Positions 12,649 to 32,140 of a stretch of DNA of 64,000 nt are shown in pieces. How positions within the stretch are numbered: position 1 is the stretch's first letter; each line of letters begins with the position of its first letter. A program made the translations under genes and the position numbers. The stretch lies in NCBI GenBank assembly GCA_030544235.1, contig CM060478.1, positions 26,525,227 through 26,589,226 of the forward strand. The letters are read 5' to 3'. The notes beneath the pieces were generated by a model. That model was not told the origin of the DNA. It worked only from the letters and a program-made list of their open reading frames with translations, and ran no database searches. The DNA is from Lepturacanthus savala. Its lineage: Eukaryota; Chordata; Actinopteri; Scombriformes; Trichiuridae.

Positions 12649-15600
12649 GTGTATAGATACATCCTAGGATGCGCTGGGACACATCATCAGTGATGTTGTT
12701 TCCTGAGCTCATGCACCCTCAGGCACCCTCCCTCAGGAGACCCAACCGGGGTGATCAATCCCCGGCTTGTGTCCCAGCAGCGCTAGCTCACTTTTCGGAC
12801 CTTTTGATCCAAATCCATCTGGAGGCTCTTTCTGCAGCCTCTGTGGCAGACTTGATGGCTCTCCTTTTCGCAGCACCTGAGATGCCAAGAAAAGTGTAGG
12901 CCCTGCACAGGGGCCGTGCAGCGAAGCCCCGACATCCCACCTCTATTGGCTCGCAGTAGGCTTTCCAGTCTCTCCTCCGGCAATCTTCGATGAGCTCCTG
13001 GTATTTGAGACGCTTGCGCTCACTGGCCTCTTCCATGCGGTCCTCCCAAGGGACTGTCAGTTCCAATAAGAGGACTTGCTTCAAAGAGGCAGATGTCAGA
13101 ACTAGGACTGGTCTCAAAGAAGTTGATGTGATGTATTCTGGAAACTTCAGCTGCCTGCCCAAGTCAACTCGTAACTCCCAACCTGGTGCCGATGACAGAA
13201 GACTGACCGATGGTGCTGGCCTTGAGCGTGGCTTCTCTCCAGTCTTCACAAAGGGGATTGACTTCTGGGTGCTGACATGTTTGTTGTTGGCCACTGCACT
13301 GGAGATGGTCTCAGCCACTGCCTTCAACACCTGGTCGTGTCTCCAATGCCCTCCTCCAAGAGCCACGGGGCAGCTGCTCATGACGTGCTCCAGCATGCCT
13401 CTTCCTGGACAGAGAGGGCAAGTAGGAAGGTCACTCTTCCCCCAAACATGCAGGTTAGCTGGGTGTGGAGGGGGGGCGTGGGCTGCGCTCGGCTGCAGGG
13501 GAGAGACGTGTGGGAGTGGCTCATGGGAACAGCGTCAGGTGAGACAATTCCACACTGGGCTTGGTAGCACGTCATACACAGCTTGGGCCATGAACTTAAT
13601 GCGCTGGGGCTCCGCCTTCCAGATGTCATTCCAGGTCAGCTTCCGCTCCAGCCCTCCTTCCCACCTCGTTGATGCCCCTTGCTGCAGCATGCTCACCATC
13701 CTGCTGGTCCTCACATCCTCGACACCTGCCTGTCCGAACAACAATGCCTGCTGATACCACCCTGGTATCGCTAGAGTCTCGGTAGACCAGTGCCTCTCGT
13801 ACGAAAGACCCTGAATTCTATCTGCTGAAGGGAAGCTGGAGTTTGTTACTTCTGCTGTACAGTGCTGCACTTGTGAGACTGCGTGGCAGACCCAGCCATC
13901 TTCTAAGGTAGGAACTAATCTTCCTCTCCAGGGTCTCTACCGTGGACATAGACACCTCGTACACCAACAAAGACCAAAGAATACAGGGAAGGATGCGCTG
14001 CTGGTACAGCCATGCCTTAAACCTGCCAGGTAGGCCTGACTTGTCTACAGCAGACTGGTTGCTTGGATGGAAGCTGTGTCTCTGAGGCTGCAGTCAAACG
14101 TCTTGCCCAAGCTTGTGACCGGTTTCTCAGTGATCGATGGTATTGCTGATCCATCAACAATGAAGCGAAACTTGTCCACCACCCTTCCCCACTTCAGGAC
14201 CATGGACCTGGATTTTGCTGGTTTGAAGCTCATCCTAGCCCAGCGGATTAACTTCTCCAGGCCCTGTAGGATCCACCTGCACCCGGAACTGCATCCGGAA
14301 CTGATGTGGTGGTAACCGTCAGGTCATCCATAAAGGCACGGGTTGCTGAACTCCAGATTTAGACAAGGGGCCTCTACACTCGGTCTCAGCTGCTTTCACC
14401 AACATATTCATGGCGAGAGCGAACAGGATAACTGAGATCGCACAGCCAGTTATGATCCCTTTCTCGAGCCGATGCCAATCAGATGTTGCATTCCCTGATG
14501 TAACTCTCAGCCTGAAGTTTCCATAGTAGTCCAGGATGAGGTCCTTGATCTTGCAGGGACTGTGGTGTCGCTCTAGGGTGGTTTCCACAAGCTTGTGGAG
14601 GATGGACCCGTATGCGTTGGCAAGGTCAAGCCAAAGCACCACTAGGTCTCCGTTCCCCTCACGTGCCTCCCTGATCAGCTGGGTGACCACTCCGGTATGC
14701 TCCAGGCAACCGGGCACTCCGGGAATGCCCCCCTTCTGTACTGAGGTGTCCACATACTTATTCCTGAGGAGGATGTCCATCATCCTTCTGGCGAGGGCGC
14801 TGAAGAAGATCTTTCCCTCCACACTGAGGAGTGAGATGGATCGAAACTGCTCCAGCTTGGTGGAATTCTCCTCTTTTGGAATCCAGATTCCCTCTGCCTG
14901 TCTCCACTGACCCGAGACGGTCCCCCTATGTCAAATCAACCGTAGCAGGTTCCATAGGATTCTGAGGAGGTTTGGACAGCGCTTGTACACCTTGTAAGGC
15001 ACTTGGCTGGGACCTGGAGCAGAGCTTGCTCTGGCAGATCTTACCACCTCCTGGACTTCCTTCCAGGTGGGCTCTGAGGTGTTGAACTCCATTAGAGGGG
15101 CTGGTACGTCCAGGATGGCTCTCTGCGGTCCTAGCTCTCGCTCTCTGTCTGGATCGCAGAGGGTGTTGAAGAGGTAGTCATCAACATCCTCCTTGGAACA
15201 GTCGAGTTGCCCCAAATAGCCGCTTTGTGAAGCCAAAGGGGTTGGCTATAAAGGAGCTTCGCTTCCTGGCTCTCTGTCCTCCATCTCCTATGCCATTCTG
15301 CCCTGCGCAGGGTTGAGCTTCTTCTGGATGGTCTGTCGAAGCTCAGTGAGGGGTGGCTTTTCTGCTTCACATGCTGTCTTGAACTGCTTTGCCAGCAACC
15401 GCAGCTCTTTCCGCAGCTGGTGAATCTTGTCTGCCCTACGGTTGTTGGTGTAGGTGGGCTTGGAGGACTCGGGCTGCTCAATCCCGAACCTCTCAACCCC
15501 GAAACTTGTGATGATGGTGGTCAGGCTCTTGAGGCATCCTTCTGCATCTCCGTTTGCTGTTGCATTGATGATCCCAGCCATATCCTCATCAAACTGTTGC

Positions 15601-16171
15601 CACAGCTTGTGCTGCTTTGCTTGAGGCCATTTGATCTGATGAAGCTGGACTACTCTGCTCGGATTCGGAGTGTTAGGCACTTGGAGGTTCTGGGCACTGT
15701 GGATTGTCTCCCCGGGCCGGACTCCTCCTGCGTCTCACCAGGTGTTGGTCCTGCGTGCTGTGCTGTATTCTCCTTTGCCAAGCATTTCATCCAGGCCTGG
15801 TGAATTTTCAGGCCGTGATCGCTCTTACAGAACTTTCCGCAGATGCATCTACTCATGGTCGATTGTCTGTTTTCCAAGGTCGTCATTGTTCCGTCCGTCC
15901 TATCGGGGTGCTCATCCTCCCCCCCTCTCGGGCTCCCCTGGGGGTGTTTTTCTGTGGGTCGATCTGTAGCTTGCTTGGGTTTCTCCCTTGCGGAAGATGC
16001 GGGTTGGGCTGCTACCCCTTCCCACCCTGGTTGCCATCTCTCCATGCTGTCCACTGTCTCTCCAGTTGTCACCAAACTTTCTTGGTCGACACCCAGCCTG
16101 TTCCTGGGAGTCACTGCTCAAGCCAGCGGAACAGTGTATAGATACATCCTAGGATGCGCTGGGACACATCA
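12649..16171 (-). mobile_element. Dead non-LTR retrotransposon with R2-like layout
   Basis: A 3.5-kb element bracketed by a perfect 38-bp direct repeat (12,649-12,686 and 16,134-16,171). In minus-strand order it has a Cys/His finger (about 15,860-15,780), a linker, a reverse transcriptase (about 14,880-14,310) and a C-terminal segment with a restriction-like endonuclease motif (about 13,120-13,000). Early retroelement clades such as R2 and NeSL have this architecture: one reading frame, an N-terminal zinc finger and a C-terminal endonuclease. The frame shifts several times, so the copy is inactive. The direct repeat is either a long target-site duplication or a duplicated terminus. The exact clade cannot be fixed by eye. 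Confidence 0.85.
12788..16114 (-). pseudogene. Broken reverse transcriptase-endonuclease ORF
   Basis: The fragments lie in two alternating frames: 16,114-15,650, 15,680-15,288, 15,236-14,931, 14,822-14,319, 14,233-14,045, 13,870-13,535 and 13,396-12,788. The first holds CICGKFC followed by HGLKIHQAWMKC, a zinc-binding pattern. The reverse transcriptase shows LVVLWLDLANAYGSI (motif A) and GIITGCAISVILFALAMN (motif B). A frame change then precedes AFMDDL (motif C, near 14,320), so the catalytic residues survive but the frame does not. The last fragment has LRPVLVL and then LLLELTVPWED. Related endonucleases usually have Arg-Pro-Asp here, and this copy has Val (codon 13,106-13,108). It overlaps many antisense frames that are shadows. 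Confidence 0.8.
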
Positions 16172-17228
16172 ACACTATATGACTAAAATATATAGTAGGA
16201 TATATATTTATCTTTCATCAGCACATCAAGAATCAACACTTTTATTCCTCTACCGTATAGTGCTTCCTAGTTTAGGTAATAATGCAGGAACTGTCCTCAA
16301 ACTCCAATCATCTCACCTTATAATATCCCATTTGCAATTACTGAAAAAATGGATCCACAGTTTCTAAGATCCAGCCATGAGTGTATTATTTACCTGGATA
16401 GGGCACCGCCTCTCAGTAGCATCTGATTTTTTCCAGTGTTACTGCAACAAAAAATCCCATGTGACCCATTTTTCCCATAGACATCAATGGTAAAAGAGAA
16501 GCCTGTAAAACTGTCTCCAGGAAAGTTTAATGAGGTCTATTAAAACAAGAGGAAAAAACACTGCAGCTGCTTCAGTTTAGGCCAGAGACCTGGGACACTG
16601 ACTCCTCTTCTTCCAGTGTTTTTTTGTTTTTTTATTAATGCAGGAGGGGAAACTCAGGCTAATATCTGCTTGGACATGCTGTTAACTTGGTGTCTTGCAA
16701 ACTTCTCACCAGTCTTTGTTGTAGTTCATGCTTATATCGGTAAATGAGTAAGTGCATTTTTCCCGACCAAACTGTGTGTGGTCTGTTGTGACAGCTGTAT
16801 GTAGGAAACAACACACACCAACTATTAATACTTTCCTTCTTGACAAATATTTCAAAATGTGGATCTTTCCTTTTGGCATCATTCAGCCCAGCATGCATCA
16901 CATCTTTAAAGTGTAACTAGATAATATAGTGTGATGCTTAGTGCTTTTGGAGGAGTTATTGCAGCCATGACTTATTGGACCAAAGTCCTCCCTTTGGCAT
17001 AACTCATCATGTCTAGTAGCCTCATTGCCTTCCTGTCTGCTGAGGTCAGTGCAGATGACATTCTGCAGTGATGGATTCCTCCTGCAGGATTGTTTAACAT
17101 CAGTGGGAATTGGAGGCTGTAGAAAGAAAGAAGCTCCTTGATTGTGAAAAAATGGTGTAAAAACAATCAGACAATGAAACAGACAATGATGTCTACAATA
17201 GTATATGTCACACACATGCATATATGTA

Positions 17229-17279
<51 letters not shown>

Positions 17280-18150
17280 CCTTCACTTTTCTGATTTTCT
17301 GCTACATACTCATCAATAATAGGTAATGAACTATCAAAGGCTTGATTAGCTCAGCCAAAAGATCATTGGTACAATATTTATACATGATTAATTTGGTGTT
17401 TGCAATACTTGGTTCAACCATGTTACCAACACTGAGCAACCTGAAAAAAGTACATTCTTGATTTATGAAATATAATTCCTTTTCCATCAAGTAAATAAAG
17501 TAACATTCTCTCTGAATAACCATTCGATTTAACATATGACTTGATTTAAATTAATTTTAACAATGTTTAAAATCTGTCTCATCCAACTTTTCAATAACGG
17601 CATGTTTCACTTTATCAGTTTCAGAATTCATTGTACAATATTTACTCTAAGACATTCTGCATATGATTGCATAAACCCCTTATAGGAAAATGGGTCAAAC
17701 CCTTTTGAGCTGAGACAATAATTTAGGATTATTTTCAATTCAACTAATATGGAAATAGGGTTGAAATTAGGGTAACAGGGTTGCATAAAGTAAGATGGAT
17801 GACTAGCTATATTATTTTTGATTAGATAATCATATAAAAGTGACAAATAAATGCTAAAGACACCAAAGTGTTTTTTGAATAACTTACTAACTTACTACCT
17901 TCTGTCGCACTTTCCCTCAAATAACACCCAAGACCAGAAGATGGTCAGCGTATCTTCAAAAAGATGCAATGGACATCCTCCTTCAACGGCCAGAAAACTG
18001 ACTTTACCATCTTGCTAAACATTATTATCAATGACTCTTATAGAGATGTGTAAAAAAATTAGATGAAACTCAATGGGTAATGTGTAAATATATCAAAACG
18101 TACATCCTTATATAACAAATATATTTACTTAAATATTTTTATACAATTAT
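16172..18150. other. Gene-free stretch with (TA)n
   Basis: Holds a (TA)n/(TATG)n tract at 17,219-17,278. Minus-strand frames at 16,659-17,221 lack a recognisable domain. The stretch at 16,380-16,560 reads like a dispersed teleost repeat, but no second copy was located here. Confidence 0.4.
17219..17278. repeat. (TA)n microsatellite
   Basis: Tandem TA with two early TATG units. Confidence 0.95.
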
Positions 18151-18705
18151 ACTTAACAATGGATCAACTGATGACGTGTATATATGTGTGTATGTATGTA
18201 TAGATCTATCCTTGCACATTTTTATTATTATTATTATTATTATTATATATTACATTATATCTATGTAATATCCTATTACTATTTCTCTTATACTTGTATA
18301 TATGTGTCTTAATATATTTATATTTAGATATTTATATAATTCATAATAATATATATAATAATGTACACAGAATACCATGTGTAATCAATTTATTTCTATT
18401 TTTCCAATAATTCCGTGTGTAATAATCTACTCACCTACCTCAGACCATGTGACCTTTTACAATAACCATGTAGCAATACCTAAGCTGTGTATAGGCATTT
18501 ACTTTTTTTAAAAATTATTTTTTTTTACTGAGTGAATTATTATTTATTTCATTTTCTCTATGTTGTTGGTGGTATTTAGGGTGTTTTTTTGTTTATTGTT
18601 TGTACATATTTCTCTTGTGTTTGTGTGTCTATAGTCCGTATACCTCCCAAGGATCAATAAAGTCCTATCTGATCTGATCTAATTTAATCTAATCTAATTC
18701 TATGA
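18150..18705 (+). mobile_element. LINE-like 3' end, same family as 11,921-12,240
   Basis: Ends CCAAGGATCAATAAAGTCC followed by degenerate (ATCTA)n, the mirror of the (ATTAG)13 end at 11.9 kb. It shares the AATAATTCCGTGTGTAATA and CTACTCACCTACCTCA blocks with that copy. No reverse transcriptase region is attached. Confidence 0.55.
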
Positions 18706-18919
18706 ATATATATGCATATATTACATATTTGAAAGATTTGCTGATATGACATAAAGCATCATCATAAAAACCATGATTCTCATAATTTGTACTTTTATCT
18801 CTTTATTACTTATAGGATGCTGGCAAAAGTTAGAATCATCCAATAGGGTCAAGTTCTTCCTTCGAGTGGACCAGTTACGTCATTCACCTGATGTGACTGG
18901 TCCTCATTGGATGACTGAG

Positions 18920-19735
18920 GACTAATTTACTAATAGTAAAGTAGTAAATAGTAGTAATAGTAAAGATAGTGGTCTGAGGTATCTCTGAGCTCTGAGGTTT
19001 CACCAAGTCATTTAGAAAATGTCCAAAAGGAGCATTCTGCCTTTGCACAAAGAAGCTTTAATTGCTGTGCACTTTTCCAAGGAAACATGAGCAATCTGGC
19101 GAATTAAATCGTAACCATTATCCAAGAAATCACAAGGGGGTGCCACAAGGCTCTATCTTAGGTCCCTTTTTAATAACTATTTACATTAATTATTTGGGTA
19201 AAAATATTCAAAATGCAAATCTACATTGTTATAATAATTATATATTATAATTATAAAGCAATGTTGGACTACTACCCCCATACATTCGCACTTACTTTAT
19301 TTTCACATCAGAAATGACGTCATCATACAGACTGCACTCACTGGACTTTTTAACTGCCTCTGTCAACAGAACTCCAAAACTTGCTCAAACTTCAGGAACT
19401 TGTCTCCATTACTGATTTTAAAACTCAATTCATAGACTTTCTATTGTCTAATTTTGGAATGTGTGAATGTTTTACTGTGTAATATGTTTTGTATGTATTG
19501 TGGTGAACTGTTTTTGTTGCTGTTTTTACTGTAATATGGTCATCCCTCCGAGGGATGGACCTCCACTCACCACCTTCTCTGCCTCCATCCAGCCCTCTTT
19601 TCTTTCCATAGGACTCTGACTAGTTTTGTTTTTTTATCACTGCCGTATTAGTCAGGCCTTGCTTGAAAAAAGAGATTATTTGATCTTGCACAACATGCCT
19701 GGTTAAATAAAGGTAAAATAAAATACAGTAAAATA
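18920..19735 (+). mobile_element. LINE fragment with reverse transcriptase remnant, copy 1
   Basis: The frame at 19,062-19,250 encodes GVPQGSILGPFLITIYIN, reverse transcriptase motif B of non-LTR elements, then decays before the YADD motif. The 3' end GCCTGGTTAAATAAAGGTAAAATAAA is a typical LINE terminus. The block GGATGGACCTCCACTCACC to ACTAATACGGC-like sequence at 19,550-19,660 matches 27,880-28,030 in reverse. The coding part is internally deleted. It is not a host gene. Confidence 0.75.
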
Positions 19736-20500
19736 AGTAAGACAAATCCACCAACAAGATGTCCTTTTGTCAACAACTAATAACTGCTGTTGCTCAAGTA
19801 TTCGATGCAGCCGATGTATAGTGTGTTTCTGGTAAATAAATAGCACGAAATTTCAGTTCTTGACTTTAGTTTTCATTCTTACTTTAGAGTGATGGCATTT
19901 ATTGTTTAATAGTATGATGTAAGTTTCTGTGACACTGAGAGTTCAAACTCACACATGACCCTGAACAGAGTGGGTGTGGGGGTTCTGGGCACTGGCAGCC
20001 TGAGGCCAAACAGTCTAGAAGTCTTGTGTCTGTGGTCTGGACCGGATATCTTTAATAAGATGTTAATTTCTGTTTATTTCTCTCTCTGCCTGTGCATCTG
20101 CGTGTGTCTGGCTGATGACCTCTCACTGTGCAGTGTCAGACCATCACAGGCCATCACTCATGAGCTCCTGGAAGCCTAAAGGTCACGCTCTGACCTCACA
20201 GGAAACCAGAAAGACAGACGGACATGAACTGCTTCACCAGCGCAGGGCGGTCAGAGGTGATCAGACGTTACTGATGAGCTTGTCTGAGACTCGGCCAAGT
20301 GTGCGAATCCAGCCATGTATCCACATCCAAAAATAGATTTTCAAGGTATCTATTCATACACTAAATTATGATGCTCTTTCCTTAATTAAACTTACATTTT
20401 GTAGCATTTTGTAAATGTGAAAAGGATATATTTAAAATGGTGAAGCTGTTTCAGCAACCTTTTAGTGATGAACTTGTAAAATGTGATCAGTATTCAGTTC
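19736..20500. other. Gene-free stretch
   Basis: Two overlapping plus-strand frames (19,955-20,179 and 20,115-20,336) show no domain, signal peptide or splice context. No repeat is recognised. Confidence 0.4.
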
Positions 20501-20504
20501 TTTG

Positions 20505-20885
20505 TTAACCCTCTATTGCATGAAATATTACTTAGACATGGTAAAATGTCATTTGAATTTTTTTATTAACCTAACATCAACATTGAATTAAATGTAAAAA
20601 AAAAAAAAAAAATAGATAGGGTCATAGATAGGGAGTGCAATTGTGTATTTGGTGGAATTTTTCCAAAATCCTGAATAAAAGTCAACCTTCAGTTTTGAGA
20701 CAGTGATGCTCACATGTCAAATGTCCATGAGTTAAACAGGATATCCTGATGTGATCCATGTGACCTCATAAATTGTATTTCCTTCAAAAATAAAAGTCCC
20801 CTTTTTACATCTAACTGTAAAAACACATATTTTATATCTCAGCCTTTTAGAAAAATTAAGATAAAGCAAGTAACACTATGTAAAA
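20505..20885 (+). mobile_element. piggyBac-like TTAA MITE copy
   Basis: Starts TTAACCCTCTATTGCATGAA with the downstream TTAGACATGGTAAAATG shared with the 7.1-kb copy's end. It continues through ATGTCCATGAG, ATGTGACCTCATAAATTG and CTTCAAAAATAAAAGTCCC. The right terminus is decayed. Non-coding. Confidence 0.6.
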
Positions 20886-21409
20886 ATGTGTTAGTTTTAG
20901 GATGATTTTATTTTCCAACAACAGTAATTCAAATATTTAACAAAAAACACACATACAAAAACAAACAGTATGAAAGGTGTTTCTTTTATTAACCATAACA
21001 ATTTTAATGGATGAAAATTTGTGGTGTCACCATCAAAACATGAAATAAAGACTCAGATAAATACAAAAACACTGTTATGGTCGTCTCACTGTTAAATTCA
21101 ATGACTTTTATTTTGTAGGCACTTTCCATTCACTCAAAGAAAACAACGATTGAAAAACTTAGGAATAAATCACATCCTCTTCATCATTATGTTTGTGTGG
21201 TTTTTATGAAACAGAAAACGCAAACTCTGTATTTTTATGTACGACGATACTTCTTCACATTCCCGACAAGCTCCTTTAGTCAGTGGAAGGAAGAAAAACC
21301 TTCAGTGAGACATTTGACTATAAACCCCAAGTAGAGTCCTGACTTGTGAAAGGCAGCAGCTGTAGCAGCCATGACCAAGCAATCTGTGTTGAGAGTGTGT
21401 GTGTGTGTA
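20886..21409. other. Gene-free stretch
   Basis: AT-rich sequence, no recognised feature. It could lie in a long mtx2 3' untranslated region, since TTTATT (AATAAA on the minus strand) occurs near 20,977, but nothing proves it. Confidence 0.3.
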
Positions 21410-22700
21410 TACATTAGTCTTCAAAATAACATCAGTCCAATGTGACTAACCAGATTAATTCAGGTTTTTATTATATTTTTATTGCTACACAGCAAATAAT
21501 TGACCAGCAGGTGCAGTAGATTCTAGAAAACCAACCAGACCCAGAATTCATGATATCACTCTGACAGGCTGTAGCAGTGTGGCATTCAATCAGTGAAGAA
21601 CTTTGTGAAAAAAACAAATGTGAATCAGGTGACTCCTGTTTAAGGATGAAGCCAGAATTTGAACATGCATTTCTCTTTGAAAGTCTGAGGACAATGGGTT
21701 GTTAAAAACATTATTCAGAAGAACTTTGATTAAAAGGTTGATTGGAGAGAGGAAAACTTGTAGAGATGCCAAAACATTATAGGCTGTCTGTATATCTCCT
21801 ATGTCTTAAAATGGAGAGAAAAATCAGAGACACATGGTATAAAACAGAAGAAACCATCAGCATGGATGGAAGAATAATCAGAATGGTAAAGACTCAGCCA
21901 ATGATCAGCTCCAGGATGATCAGAGACAGTCTGGAGTTACCTGTTAGTGCTGTGACAGGTAGAAGACGTCTGGATGAAGCTGATCTATTTACTAGAATCA
22001 CCACAAAGTTCCTCTGTTAAAAAAGGCATCAACTGGCCTAAAGAAACATGGAGGAACATTTTGTGGACTGATGAGAGTCAAATTGTTCTTTTTGGGTCTA
22101 AGGGCTGCAGACAGTTAATGAGACGACCCCAAAACTCTGAACTGAAGCTACAGTTCACTCTGAAGACAGTGAAGCATCATGATATGAGGACGTTTCTCTA
22201 CTATGGTGTCAGGACTATTTATCACATACCAGGGAGCATGGATCAGTTTACATATATCAAAATACTTGAAGAGGTCTAATCAAGAACTTGTGGTGACATC
22301 AAAAATACTGTTTCTGAAATAAAACCAAGAGATAAGAGATAACAGCTGAAAGGTTCCACTAGTTGGTGACTCCATGCTGCACAGATGTGAAGCTGTTATA
22401 AAAAACTGTGTCATACAACTAAATATTAGTTTAGTGATTCACAGGATTGTTAAATCCTAGAAACAAAAAAATTTGTCAACAGCAAACAGTGATATTTATT
22501 AGAACACACCCCTTTCTACTAATCTACCAATTTGCCTGTCAGCCTGTCAGTGACATCATGAATTCTGGGTATGGTTGATTTTCTAGAAACTACTCCACCT
22601 GCTGGTCAATTGTTTGACATTTAACAATAAAAAACATAATAAAAACCTGAATTAATCAGGTTAGTCACATTGGACTGATGTTATTTTGAACACTACTGTA
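21410..22700 (+). mobile_element. Tc1-like transposon, inactive
   Basis: About 150 bp at each end are inverted copies of each other. The left end TACATTAGTCTTCAAAATAAC matches the reverse of the right end (TACAGTAGTGTTCAAAATAAC), and the similarity runs inward to ATTCATGATATCAC. The termini abut TA, the Tc1/mariner target. The interior encodes a decayed transposase on the plus strand. Long terminal repeats of this size are known in fish Tc1 elements. Confidence 0.88.
21742..22279 (+). pseudogene. Decayed Tc1-like transposase
   Basis: Two overlapping frames carry recognisable pieces. 21,742-22,020 has the DNA-binding region (MISSRMIRDSLELPVSAVT followed by GRRRLDEADL). 21,974-22,279 has NWPKETWRNILWTDESQIVLFGSKG, matching the second catalytic Asp region (WTDES) of Tc1 DDE transposases. 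A frameshift near 22,000 and a short C-terminus show it is inactive. It lies within the terminal repeats at 21,410 and 22,700. Confidence 0.85.
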
Positions 22701-23156
22701 AATGCACTGATACACCAGACCAGAGAAGTATTCTTGTGGCACAGGGTGCAAGCAATGGGAAACAGAACATAGAATATTAAGGGTTATATATTTGTCTCTG
22801 TGTTCAGGAGCAGCTAACCTTGACCTCTGACCTCCCTTTAAAGATCCTACTAAGAGCTGCATTATTACATCTACATTTTAGGTGTGTGTGTGTGTACTCA
22901 TACCATATAATTACCATATAATCACAGTTAAGAATTCTTACATCTTAATTCTTGAAGAGCCCCTCCAGCTGCAGCATGCAACAATGTACAAGCAGGAAGC
23001 AGAAGAGTGAAGGAAGTTTAAATAAGGGGCTTGTGTATATACACAGGTAGCAGGTTTCTTTAGTTTCTCTGTAACACGAGGGAATGAAAGGAAAAGAATG
23101 GCAGAATGTACAAGGATGAGATGAAACACAGAGACAGTCGGGGTTGTGTCGGTCCC
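22701..23156. other. mtx2 3' flank
   Basis: This should contain the mtx2 3' untranslated region on the minus strand. No clear AATAAA signal on that strand was seen here. Confidence 0.4.
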
Positions 23157-30918
<7,762 letters not shown>

Positions 30919-31130
30919 CGTGCTGTTGTTGTTTTTTTATCCTTTAAGCTTCACTACAAATTTAAATGAGACTTGAGGTCAATTTGACTCCATACAAGTT
31001 TAAGGGCAAGTGCTCGTTCTGCTGTCACTACTGGTCCGCTCGCGATTTAGGTCTCGGGGAGAAAATGTAACCCTGATCACTTTGGTTCCTCTCAAACATA
31101 CAGACGACTGCAGTAACTGTGTGTGAAATG
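30919..31130 (-). promoter_or_regulatory. mtx2 promoter and 5' UTR region (inferred)
   Basis: This is the sequence just upstream of the mtx2 start codon. It is somewhat GC-richer than its surroundings (GGTCCGCTCGCGATTTAGG near 31,035) and has no TATA box at a usual distance, as expected for a housekeeping gene. The transcription start cannot be placed. A (TA)n begins at 31,189. Confidence 0.4.
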
Positions 31131-31187
31131 TAAAAACCTCTTAAATCTGTGATAATATACCCGATTATTGATAGCTTTTTATGTGGA

Positions 31188-31188
<1 letters not shown>

Positions 31189-31273
<85 letters not shown>
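31189..31273. repeat. (TA)n microsatellite, 85 bp
   Basis: An uninterrupted TA run about 270 bp upstream of the mtx2 start codon. Confidence 0.98.
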
Positions 31274-31277
<4 letters not shown>

Positions 31278-31339
31278 CAAATGTAATCCATCATCAATTA
31301 AGACCCACTAGAAGTGTTGGTGCTGTGTTTATCTGCCTG

Positions 31340-31450
31340 TTTTTTTATACTTTATTTATTTGATCCTGCATACAACTTTGATTTCATACTCTGGACAATT
31401 CAAAGTGCTTCACAGAGAAATAAAATAATAGTATAGCAGGAGATAATTCA
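31340..31450 (-). mobile_element. L2-like LINE 3' end fragment
   Basis: ACAATTCAAAGTGCTTCACAGAGAAATAAAA on the plus strand resembles the reverse of a LINE 3' end of the AAAGCACTTTG type. Very short; low confidence. Confidence 0.3.
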
Positions 31451-31549
31451 GTTGAAACACCAGTCATCAAGTATATCAAATTAAAATTAATGAAAATTTG
31501 AAATTAAGACATTAAAATTAAACATTTGAAATTAAACATGAATATGCCT

Positions 31550-32140
31550 TATACACTCTAAGAAGAAATGTTTAGCCTAAAAAAAAATCAACAGTTCCCA
31601 TTAGTCTTCCATTAGTCTTTCTTAGTTATTACAATTTAATCTGAAATTGCATTGAAGCAACAAACAATATTACATTGGATGAATTATCTTTTCCTCTTCA
31701 GTCAAAGATTATGTTAAGTACTGCTGACTTAACTGTTATCACAAGGACAAGTTTTTAAGTTGGTAACTCAAAAAATAAATCAACCGACTTTACCATATTA
31801 TTTATTATTTGCTGTCTAGTTAATTACAATACTGATGCATGCAACTTAAGTAAAGTAATTTAAGTTAAAAGTTTTTTCTTATTTTTTTCTTATTTGTATT
31901 TTTTGTGCTTAGCTTTCCAGAAGGACAGTCCAACCACTTAATTAACCACCAATTAACTGTTTTTTTATTGTGAACTTGAGCATTTCAGCAGCATGCTAAC
32001 AGTACTGTAGGCTAGCTAGCAGCAATGGATAAATGAATAAACAAGCTGCATTTTAATTAATTTAATTATCTCAATGAAAGTCACTTGAAACAAATTTAAA
32101 TTATCACTTCAGTAGATCAATTAGAAATAAATTTTACTCA
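31550..32140 (-). repeat. Interspersed repeat, family B, copy 2
   Basis: Reverse complement of the 2,990-3,250 repeat and its outer parts, with the same order of blocks (ACTCTAAGAAGAAATGTTTAG, AGTACTGCTGACTTAACTGT, AGCAGCATGCTAACAGTAC, CAATGAAAGTCACTTGAAA). Lies between mtx2 and hoxd4b. Confidence 0.6.

Noticed and set aside
12669..16367. Long plus-strand open frames at 12,990-13,754, 14,536-14,910, 15,420-16,367
   Set aside because: They are antisense to the retroelement coding fragments, which have recognisable reverse transcriptase and endonuclease motifs on the minus strand. They are shadow frames.
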